Positions 1 through 6,075 of a stretch of 8,117 nucleotides of DNA are shown here, piece by piece. The DNA is from Ruminococcus sp. (lineage in GTDB: Bacteria; Bacillota; Clostridia; Oscillospirales; Ruminococcaceae), in assembly GCA_017544125.1 (NCBI GenBank), contig JAFYET010000070.1, positions 1-8,117 of the forward strand. Direction: 5' to 3'. Each line of letters begins with the position of its first letter. Position 1 is the first letter of the stretch. A model generated the notes under the pieces. It was not told the DNA's origin, made no database searches, and saw only the letters and a program-made list of their open reading frames with translations. The position numbers and the translations under genes were made by a program.

Positions 1-605
1 GCATACTGTGTGAGCTTTGCCATATCCTTGCAGGTGGAGTAGTTCTTATTTGCAAAGAGCCCGTGTGCATTTGAGAAGTGTGAATTCTCCATGCCTATCT
101 TCTCTGCCTCTTCGTTCATGAGGTCACAGAAATGCGGTATGCTGTCGCTGATATTCAGTGCGATGATATTTGCCGCCTCGCAGGAGGAGGGCAGCATAAG
201 AGCGCATAGCAGGTCATAGTAGCACACGTCCTCAAAGGGGCGTATATCGGCTGTCGATGCACCTGTGCCGTAGAGCTCGTCAAAGGCTGTATTATCGCCA
301 TGAACGAACTCGGTCTTGAGCTTGTCGGGGTCGTCCTTAAAATGCTCAAGGCAGACAACGCAGGTCATTATCTTTGTTAGTGATGCAGGCACTCTTGCCT
401 CGTCAGCGCCGATGTCAACAAGCACATCGCCTGTGTCGGTGTTTACCATATACACCGCTTCTGAGTTGATGATGATAGGCTTTGTGCCGCCCTCACCGTC
501 AGATACATACGGCTCAAAATTATATGCCGCCACGCCCACAGGCGAAATGCAGCTTATCATCATAACAGCACTTAAAAGTGTAATGATGAGATTTCTTATC
601 TTCAT
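1..605 (-). CDS. D-alanyl-D-alanine carboxypeptidase (peptidase S11), 5' part, cut by window edge
   Basis: This gene starts with ATG at 605-603 and runs off the left edge after 201 codons, so the C-terminal part is not seen. Residues 1-27 form a Sec signal peptide; cleavage after V-A-A (25-27) fits, and M-I-S-C (16-19) is a poor lipobox alternative. The serine-peptidase motif SxxK is S75-L-T-K78 within ASLTKIMT. The segment FSNAHGL at 177-183 matches the conserved HGL block of S11 enzymes. The second active-site motif, normally SxN, reads S140-S-C142 in LPSSCEAAN, so Cys replaces Asn. The KTG motif would lie outside the window. The family removes the terminal D-Ala from peptidoglycan stem peptides at the outer face of the membrane. 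The start is supported by AAAGGA about 9 bases upstream. Only 21 bases separate it from the preceding gene, so co-transcription is likely. The family call is firm; the exact paralogue (DacF/DacB-like) is not. Confidence 0.88.
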   Translation of the reverse strand, partial: MKIRNLIITLLSAVMMISCISPVGVAAYNFEPYVSDGEGGTKPIIINSEAVYMVNTDTGDVLVDIGADEARVPASLTKIMTCVVCLEHFKDDPDKLKTEFVHGDNTAFDELYGTGASTADIRPFEDVCYYDLLCALMLPSSCEAANIIALNISDSIPHFCDLMNEEAEKIGMENSHFSNAHGLFANKNYSTCKDMAKLTQY

Positions 606-626
606 TTATATTATCCTTTCAATAGG

Positions 627-1364
627 TCATTCGTTTATGATGTAGAGCTTTTCTCTGCCCTTTTTGCCGATACATTTTACAGCACCTGTGTATGAAAGTA
701 TAGCCACAGTGCTTCTTGCAAGGGGCTTGGTTATCTTTGCAGCCTCAGCAAACGCTGACACGGTAAACTCCCCCTCTATCTCGGGTGGAATAAGCATCAT
801 ATAATCCTGCGGGCATTCAAAGCGGTATTCGGCTATGATATCAAGGGGGTATCTGTCGAGCTTTGTCGAGCCCCTTTTCTTATCCTTTGAGCGCCCGTCA
901 AGAAGCCTTATATCCTCAGCTTCAAGGGCTAAACACACAAAGGAAAAGCGTGGGTTGTCTATGGCATATTTAATAGCCACAAGCTCGTCCATAGCGGTAT
1001 AGATGCTCTCTATTTTGGAAGACCTCCGCCGCTGTGACAGCTCACCGCTTTCGGGGTCGAGCCAGCGGACATACTTCTTAGCCATAACAGGATGAACCAC
1101 CGTCACATGGGTATATTCAAGGAAGCAGTCGAGCTTTTTCTTCAAACGGTATAACGCACGGGTCTGTATCTCGATGATACCGTCCTCCCCTGCTATATCG
1201 GCAACAAAAGAACCTATCTTTATCTCGGTATTATCTTCCTCGGGCTCGAAGTATGCCTTTAGCACCGCATGAACAGAACGCTCGCCCAGAGTGCCTATGC
1301 CCTTGGTGTCACGCACCCTGCCGCAGCATTTGTCAACAGCGGCAGCAAACCGCTCTCTGTCCAA
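627..1364 (-). CDS. Conserved protein of unknown function: PD-(D/E)XK nuclease-like motif plus C-terminal winged helix
   Basis: This 245-residue soluble protein has no named function that I can assign. Seen in sequence: GTLGERSVH (24-32, with E28), then VAD (54-56), then IIEIQT (63-68). Together they give E28...D56-x8-E65-I-Q67, which resembles the catalytic layout of PD-(D/E)XK nucleases with Gln in place of Lys. Residues 99-120 carry WLDPESGE and a basic RRRSSK patch, and 151-171 carry the LLDGRSKDKKRGSTKLDR segment. Residues 198-245 (FTVSAFAEAAKIT ... GREKLYII) look like a helix-turn-helix followed by a beta wing. I recall similar proteins as conserved hypotheticals in Firmicutes. A nucleic-acid role is inference only. 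The start is TTG, supported by GGGGGAG at 1370-1376 with a 5-base spacer; I see no good early in-frame ATG. The gene begins 34 bases after metF and ends 21 bases before the carboxypeptidase gene. Confidence 0.85.
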   Translation of the reverse strand: MDRERFAAAVDKCCGRVRDTKGIGTLGERSVHAVLKAYFEPEEDNTEIKIGSFVADIAGEDGIIEIQTRALYRLKKKLDCFLEYTHVTVVHPVMAKKYVRWLDPESGELSQRRRSSKIESIYTAMDELVAIKYAIDNPRFSFVCLALEAEDIRLLDGRSKDKKRGSTKLDRYPLDIIAEYRFECPQDYMMLIPPEIEGEFTVSAFAEAAKITKPLARSTVAILSYTGAVKCIGKKGREKLYIINE

Positions 1365-1386
1365 AAAAACTCCCCCAAATCAAATA

Positions 1387-1408
1387 AAAGGCAGAAGGCT
1401 ACGCCTTT
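1387..1408 (-). terminator. Weak hairpin overlapping the metF stop
   Basis: On the minus strand AAAGGC (1408-1403) can pair either with the adjacent GCCTT (1399-1395, three-base loop) or with GCCTTT (1392-1387), which is followed by TATTTG. The stem is short and the U-run is broken, so at most it is a partial terminator or an RNA-processing site between metF and the next gene. The strong SD just downstream argues that transcripts read through. Confidence 0.3.
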
Positions 1409-2262
1409 ATTATGTTCTTTACTGCTTCATATATACGCTTGGCGACGTAGGGATTATTCATGGTATAGAGGTGTATACCAGCCACGCCGTTAGCCATAAG
1501 GTCGGTTATCTGGTCGATAGCATAGGCGATACCCGCATCACGCAGCGCCTCATCGTTGAACTCATATCTGTCAAGTATCTTCTTAAACTTATCGGGCAGT
1601 GTAGCGCCGCAGAGCTTGGTCATACGCTCTATCTGTCTTTTATTAGTCACAGGCATTATACCAGCCTCAACAGGCACGTTTATACCTGCAATATCGCACT
1701 TTTCAAGAAAGCCGTAGAAGAAGTTATTATCAAAGAAAAGCTGCGAGATAAGCTCATTACAGCCGCAATCGACCTTATATTTTAAGTGCTTTATATCATC
1801 AGCAGGCGAAGCTGCCTCGAGGTGAGTCTCGGGGTAGCAGGCACCTATGACATTAAAGCCGCCGTAGACGTTTATGAACTTTACCAGGTCGCTTGCATAC
1901 TCAAAATCACCGACAGCGGGTATATCGGGGTTAAGGTCGCCCCTGAGTGCGAGGATATTCTCAATGCCGTTTGCCTTAAGCTCATCAAGCATCTTTGCGG
2001 CATCTGATTTGTTAAGGTATATACAGGGCATATGTGCAACGCTCTCAATACCGTATTTGCTCTTGATATCGTGCGCAATCTTGACGGTAGTGCTGTTATT
2101 GACAGAGCCGCCTGCACCGAATGTCACGGAAATAAAGTCGGGGCTGACATCTGTCAGCTCATTGAGGGTATCATATATAGTGTCAATACTGTCAGTTCTT
2201 TTGGGCGGGAATATTTCGAGGGAGAATATTGGTGTGTCTTTTTTTAGCTCGTTTATTTTCAT
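1399..2262 (-). CDS. metF: 5,10-methylenetetrahydrofolate reductase
   Basis: MetF is an FAD enzyme of the cytoplasm that reduces 5,10-methylene-THF to 5-methyl-THF, the methyl donor for methionine synthesis. The 287 residues match the usual single-domain bacterial length (E. coli has 296). Recognisable blocks are SLEIFPPKR (14-22, with the catalytic Glu at E16), FISVTFGAGG (43-52), HMPC (77-80), ALRGDL (105-110, with D109 matching E. coli Asp120), CYPETHLEA (142-150), the QLFFD folate-site block (174-178) and GIMPVTN (201-207). The ATG start has AAAGGGG at 2272-2278, nine bases upstream, and a good promoter just before it. The stop is TAG. The expected 5' leader is only about 33 bases, so there is no room for a SAM riboswitch or T-box. 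It is probably the first gene of an operon with the unknown protein and the carboxypeptidase. Confidence 0.96.
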   Translation of the reverse strand: MKINELKKDTPIFSLEIFPPKRTDSIDTIYDTLNELTDVSPDFISVTFGAGGSVNNSTTVKIAHDIKSKYGIESVAHMPCIYLNKSDAAKMLDELKANGIENILALRGDLNPDIPAVGDFEYASDLVKFINVYGGFNVIGACYPETHLEAASPADDIKHLKYKVDCGCNELISQLFFDNNFFYGFLEKCDIAGINVPVEAGIMPVTNKRQIERMTKLCGATLPDKFKKILDRYEFNDEALRDAGIAYAIDQITDLMANGVAGIHLYTMNNPYVAKRIYEAVKNIIKA

Positions 2263-2301
2263 GTTGATTTACCCCTTTAAAGTGCATAGATATATATTTT
2301 A

Positions 2302-2330
2302 ATTATACCGCATTTATTCCCCTTTTGCAA
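2302..2330 (-). promoter_or_regulatory. Sigma-A promoter of metF
   Basis: The minus strand has -35 TTGCAA (2330-2325), a 17-base spacer and -10 TATAAT (2307-2302). Transcription should start near 2295, giving a short leader of about 33 bases before metF. The -10 is perfect and the -35 matches 4 of 6 consensus positions. Confidence 0.85.
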
Positions 2331-2339
2331 TAGCCTGAT

Positions 2340-2396
2340 AAAAAAACGGCAAATAACACAAATAAACTGCCGTGAAAAAGGCACGACAGTTTATTT
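2340..2396 (-). terminator. Terminator region after the cohesin-like gene, with two overlapping hairpins
   Basis: Hairpin A pairs 2396-2382 with 2374-2360 (15 pairs on the minus-strand RNA including one G-U, seven-base loop). Its tail is U-rich but interrupted (GTGTTATTT). Hairpin B pairs ACGGCA (2373-2368) with TGCCGT (2351-2346) across a 16-base loop and runs directly into a run of Ts (about 2346-2340). The two share bases 2368-2373 and cannot both form fully. It lies 10 bases after the stop of the upstream gene and just before the metF promoter, so its main job is probably to end that transcript. Confidence 0.8.
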
Positions 2397-2405
2397 TTAA
2401 CAATA

Positions 2406-3968
2406 TTATCTGTTTGAGAAATTATTATTTGAGAGGGTGAAATCCTCGATATCAGGTCTGATATCATCGGTATTCTCACGGGTAGTTCTTACCACGCCCT
2501 TATCGAGCACCTTAGTGATAGGCCCTGTGAAATCAAGCTCCTCCCTGCTGTCATTACGCAGGAAATCCTCAAAATCGTTGACAGGCTGCACCTGCGGCTC
2601 CTCAGTAAACTCAAGTCTTCTTTCGGGGCGTGGTGAGAAGGTCTTCATATCCTCATCGCCGGTGCTCATCATCTGGGTGTGATAGTCGTAATCGTCATCA
2701 TCATCGTCCTCATAGTCACGGCGATTCTTGTTCTTTTCCTTTCTGCGTCTGTGAGCAACGAGAATAAAATACTCAGCTATCAGAAGTATCAGTGCTGCGC
2801 ACACGATAACTATGATAACGGTTATCTTAAGCGTCTTATTATCAGAGCTGCTGTCATCAGCAGTGGCAGCTGCGCCAGATGAGCCGTCGGAGCTTTCATC
2901 GGTAACAGCGGGACCGTCGCCTGCAGCATCGGCAATTCTCAGGCTGTAATAGCCCTTAGCGCCGTCTTTATACACGACAGTCATCTTACACTCACCTGCT
3001 GCGTGCATGATTATTATGCCGTCAGACACGGAAGCGATAGCATCATTATCGGTAACGACCGACTTATAATCGGTAATGCCGAGGCTTTCGAGCTTCATCT
3101 CCTTATCGCCAAGGGTAAGGTTGATAGGCTGATATGTACGCTCGCTGCCGTCGGGCATTGAATCCTTACTGCTGTCATCATCGTCCTTAGCATCGGGGAT
3201 AGTCATGATAGCATTGGATATTGAGTAGTTGAACTTCTTGCCCTCTTCATCAAGGAAGTTATCATCTTCAACAACTGCCATAACGGCTGTCTGGTCGCTG
3301 GTGGTCTTTTTAAGCTCAAATGTAACAGTAACAAAGGTGCCGTCATACTCAACACCGCTGGAGTTGGTATACTCAAACTTATACCTGCCGTCGGTGCAGC
3401 TGTCGGAAACTATACCGCCTATTTCCTCGTCGTTTATCTTGCTGCTCTTATACTTAAGTATACTCTCATCAAAGTCCATATAGATATTGGCTTTGGTGAT
3501 CCTGCCGTCAGAGTCGATCTTCAGCTTTACATTTACCTCATTATCCTCATTAAAGCCTGCATGAGAAAGCTCTACAGCTGCGTTGTGTATACTTGTTGTC
3601 TCGTCCTCGGTAGTGGTGGTTTCCTCTTCCTCGGTGGTGGTGGTAGTCTTTTTAGTGGTCTTCTTTGTTTTCTTTGTTGTCTTTTCGGTCTCCTTGGTAG
3701 TCTGTTCAGTCTCCTCAGTTTCCTTGGTAGTCTTCTTCGTAGCAGTTTTAGTCTGGGTCTTTGACGGCTGGGTCTGCTTTGAGCTGCCCGTATCTGTCGG
3801 CTCGGTATCAACGGAGGTGTCGGCGGGCTCGGTATCCGTAGGCTCATCTGTCACCGTATTAGACTCGGTACCTATCTGCACGGCGCTTACGCTCATTGCA
3901 CAAGGCACCATCATTGCAAAGGCAGTCATCACTGCCAAAGCGGAAGCAATTAGCTTTTTTCTGCTCAT
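2406..3968 (-). CDS. Cell-surface single-pass membrane protein with cohesin-like domain and acidic cytoplasmic tail
   Basis: The 520 residues divide as follows: signal peptide 1-29 (basic MSRKK, hydrophobic core, V-S-A cleavage site); a low-complexity Thr/Lys/Glu linker, 36-126; a beta-rich domain, 128-257, with the cohesin pattern (VNVKLKID at 145-152, ITKANIYMDFDESILKY at 157-173, YDGTFVTVTFELK at 208-220); a second acidic linker; a small beta domain, 279-346, perhaps Ig-like; another Ser/Asp linker; a membrane helix about 380-405; then HRRRKEKNKNRR as stop-transfer and a tail to 520 containing a run of Asp. The layout puts N-terminal domains outside and about 115 residues inside the cell. 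Cohesins bind dockerins in cellulosomes, but the domain also occurs in unrelated surface proteins, so the partner is unknown. No sortase signal is seen. ATG start with AGGAG at 3980-3984. It follows the GGDEF gene by 75 bases without an obvious terminator; a poor promoter (TTGGTG at 4020-4015, TATAAA at 3995-3990, 19-base spacer) is possible. Confidence 0.88.
   Translation of the reverse strand: MSRKKLIASALAVMTAFAMMVPCAMSVSAVQIGTESNTVTDEPTDTEPADTSVDTEPTDTGSSKQTQPSKTQTKTATKKTTKETEETEQTTKETEKTTKKTKKTTKKTTTTTEEEETTTTEDETTSIHNAAVELSHAGFNEDNEVNVKLKIDSDGRITKANIYMDFDESILKYKSSKINDEEIGGIVSDSCTDGRYKFEYTNSSGVEYDGTFVTVTFELKKTTSDQTAVMAVVEDDNFLDEEGKKFNYSISNAIMTIPDAKDDDDSSKDSMPDGSERTYQPINLTLGDKEMKLESLGITDYKSVVTDNDAIASVSDGIIIMHAAGECKMTVVYKDGAKGYYSLRIADAAGDGPAVTDESSDGSSGAAATADDSSSDNKTLKITVIIVIVCAALILLIAEYFILVAHRRRKEKNKNRRDYEDDDDDDYDYHTQMMSTGDEDMKTFSPRPERRLEFTEEPQVQPVNDFEDFLRNDSREELDFTGPITKVLDKGVVRTTRENTDDIRPDIEDFTLSNNNFSNR
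2688..2714 (-). repeat. GAT/GAC trinucleotide tract encoding poly-Asp
   Basis: The tract encodes the Y-E-(D)6-Y-D cluster (residues 419-428) in the cytoplasmic tail of the cohesin-like protein. It directly follows the basic stop-transfer block, so strong positive and negative patches sit side by side at the membrane face. Confidence 0.7.
3594..3752 (-). repeat. Low-complexity ACC/GAA-rich tract encoding the Thr/Lys/Glu linker
   Basis: This stretch encodes residues 73-125, made of degenerate T-K-K, T-K-E-T-E and T-T-E units. The plus strand is strikingly G/T and C/T rich. Such linkers are common spacers in secreted proteins of cellulolytic clostridia and may be O-glycosylated. Unit number could vary between strains by slippage. 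Confidence 0.75.
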
Positions 3969-4043
3969 CTGAAATCTATCTCCTGTTCTTTTATAGTATC
4001 TTATATTTATATCACACCAAAAGTCATAACAGCTTAACTGCCA

Positions 4044-5924
4044 TCACCTCGGGGTCTGCCTTGAAAGCAGCTTACGCTCCTTTTTACGCATATACATACG
4101 CTCATCGGCAAGGCTTATTATCTTATCTATATTCTCAAAGCTGCACCTGTCGCTGACTATGCCTATACTTGCGGCTATCTCATAGGGTGCTTTATTGGCG
4201 CTGTTATGGTTGAAGATACAGAGGTTGAATTTCTCCTCAAACTCCTGCGCAAGCCCTGCTTCATACTCGCCTGCCGCTATGAACTCATCACCGCCGAAGC
4301 GGGCGCAAACGCATTTATCACCGCAGGCAAACTTAAGCGCATCGGCTATTACCTCTATTGCCTTATCACCCTCGGTATGCCCGTATTTATCATTTATCTC
4401 CTTAAGCCCGTCAAGGTCAGCAGAGACTACCATTATCTCTGTACCCTGCCTGCCCGCAAAGCGCCTGCTCATCTCTCTGAAGAAGCCACGCCTGTTATAC
4501 ACGCCCGTCATCTGATCGTGAACGTACATATTTTCAAGCTGCTCGTTAGCGATACGCAGATGCTGCTGGTTTCTTATAACATCAAACATACTGCTGAGGT
4601 TCATAGAGAATGTATACCACTGGTCAAGCACCGCAGCGTTGGATATCTCTCTTGCGATATAGCCCACAACGCCCGATTTGAGATGAAGAGGCATGAAAAG
4701 GATATTCTTATTATCCTCCAAACACTTATCAAGCTCGGGAAGAAGCTCATCTGTGGAGAAGAAGGTATTCATTCTTTCACAGACGAAATCGAGCTTATGT
4801 ATCAGAAGCTCTGTCTGCTCGGGTATCTCGCTGCTAAGACCTATGCTCTCAAAGAAGCCACGCCCTACACCTATCCACATCTCCCTCGTCCAGGCACGCT
4901 TACAGTACTGAGCCATTATATCCAGCGACTCCTCAAAGGAAGCTGCCGAGGTGACGTTATTTGAAAAGCGTATCATATGCTTATCGAATGTATTAAGTAT
5001 CTCGAGTTTGAAGCCCAGATCAAAGGCACGGCCGTTTATCCTGCTCTTAACAAGCCCCTCAGAGCAGCAGCCGCAGGAATCGGCTATCACCAGGTCATTG
5101 CCGAGGACTGTGAGCTTATCCACAGGCTTACCTGCCCATATATCACGCAGTTTATCAACAGCTGTCTCTATACCCTCGCAATGCTTGAAGCGTGCGGTGG
5201 TTATCTTCGGGATAAAGCATTCAGCGGAGGTAAGCGCATCTATACCTGTGACCTTAACGTCCTCCGGCACTCTCAGCCCGTGGTCGAAAAGCTCATCGGC
5301 AGCCGCCATAGCCATATTATCGTTAGCACACACTATCCCATCAAAGACCATGCCGTCTTCAAGCCACTTATCAACAGCCTTCTTAGTGCCGCCTGCCCAC
5401 CAGCCGCCCTCGGCAGTGCGCTCAGGCTCAAAGGGAATGCCGAACTTTGAAAGAGCTGCTTTATAGGAAGCAAGCCTTCTGTCGGAAACGGGCTGACCCG
5501 TATAGCCGCCTATGAAGTTTATCTGCCTGCACCCGTGAACTGTTATAAGATGCTCTGTCAGGCTCTCAACAGCGCCGCAGTCATCAAACACGATATTGCA
5601 ATCAGCCTGTTCGAGTGCCTTATCAAAGCACACAAGGGGCACGCCGTGTTCCTTTGCTCTGTCGGCTATACTGTTTAATACAGCTGCGTCCTTTATAGTC
5701 TCGCTTAATATGATAAGCCCGTCGAGCTTATCATAATTGATAAGACGAAAAACGCTGTACTCGCCGTCGTCATGCTGCTTATTGCCGTACTTATTATCAA
5801 GGCAGGCAAAGATCAACAAACGTATGCCGCACGAGCCCGCATAATCCATGAGAGAGGTTATTATCTTCGATTGGTATTCATCGCCAGTGCCGGTATAGCA
5901 AAGGCCTATAGTTCTTTTATTCAC
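4044..5924 (-). CDS. LacI-type ligand-binding domain fused to GGDEF diguanylate cyclase
   Basis: The 626-residue protein has no signal peptide or membrane segment and should be cytoplasmic. Residues 3-282 resemble the sugar-binding core of LacI/GalR regulators (IGLCYTGTGDEYQ, DKLDGLIIL at 65-73, INFIGGYTGQPVSDRRLASYK at 135-155, FDGIVCANDNMAMAAADEL at 194-212, VTGIDALTSAE at 225-235), but the N-terminal DNA-binding helices are absent. An S-C-G-C-C cluster (283-287) ends the domain. Residues 290-460 are an unassigned middle region, possibly GAF-like. The C-terminal GGDEF domain (about 466-620) is intact: MTGVYNRRG (472-480), metal-binding SADLDGLKEIND (501-512), YGH, R-F-GGDEF (544-548). The RxxD inhibitory site is missing (G-D-K-C at 535-538). 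It probably makes c-di-GMP from GTP in response to a small ligand, perhaps a sugar; the ligand is unknown. The start is GTG, chosen for GGGAGG at 5933-5938 with an eight-base spacer. Confidence 0.93.
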   Translation of the reverse strand: MNKRTIGLCYTGTGDEYQSKIITSLMDYAGSCGIRLLIFACLDNKYGNKQHDDGEYSVFRLINYDKLDGLIILSETIKDAAVLNSIADRAKEHGVPLVCFDKALEQADCNIVFDDCGAVESLTEHLITVHGCRQINFIGGYTGQPVSDRRLASYKAALSKFGIPFEPERTAEGGWWAGGTKKAVDKWLEDGMVFDGIVCANDNMAMAAADELFDHGLRVPEDVKVTGIDALTSAECFIPKITTARFKHCEGIETAVDKLRDIWAGKPVDKLTVLGNDLVIADSCGCCSEGLVKSRINGRAFDLGFKLEILNTFDKHMIRFSNNVTSAASFEESLDIMAQYCKRAWTREMWIGVGRGFFESIGLSSEIPEQTELLIHKLDFVCERMNTFFSTDELLPELDKCLEDNKNILFMPLHLKSGVVGYIAREISNAAVLDQWYTFSMNLSSMFDVIRNQQHLRIANEQLENMYVHDQMTGVYNRRGFFREMSRRFAGRQGTEIMVVSADLDGLKEINDKYGHTEGDKAIEVIADALKFACGDKCVCARFGGDEFIAAGEYEAGLAQEFEEKFNLCIFNHNSANKAPYEIAASIGIVSDRCSFENIDKIISLADERMYMRKKERKLLSRQTPR

Positions 5925-5966
5925 AAGCTCCGCCTCCCTTAGTGCATAAATCGTCTATTCTATATA

Positions 5967-5995
5967 ATTATACAATATATTTTCGCAATAGTCAA
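5967..5995 (-). promoter_or_regulatory. Sigma-A promoter of the LacI-GGDEF gene
   Basis: The minus strand has TTGACT (5995-5990), a 17-base spacer and TATAAT (5972-5967). The start site should be near 5960, giving a leader of about 36 bases with a strong GGGAGG ribosome binding site. The promoter lies just after the glmS terminator, so this unit is transcribed on its own. Confidence 0.88.
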
Positions 5996-6035
5996 CCACC
6001 TTACAAAAAATTCCTGCGTTTTTTATTTTGGCGCT

Positions 6036-6067
6036 AAAAAACTCTCCCCGCCGCAAAGCAGGGAGAG
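6036..6067 (-). terminator. Intrinsic terminator of glmS
   Basis: On the minus strand CTCTCCC (6067-6061) pairs with GGGAGAG (6048-6042) around a 12-base loop, followed at once by six Ts (6041-6036). It lies 8 bases after the glmS stop codon. Confidence 0.92.
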
Positions 6068-6075
6068 AGCATATA

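Noticed and set aside
2263..2301. SAM riboswitch or T-box ahead of metF
   Set aside because: The predicted leader is only about 33 bases, too short for either, and no conserved core is visible.
3561..3972. Plus-strand hydrophobic open frames in the Thr/Lys/Glu linker region
   Set aside because: The Val/Ser/Leu-rich low-complexity translations are reverse readings of the repetitive linker codons of the membrane protein.
3990..4020. Independent promoter for the cohesin-like gene
   Set aside because: TTGGTG-19-TATAAA has a weak -35 and long spacer; it is mentioned with the gene but is not strong enough for its own entry.
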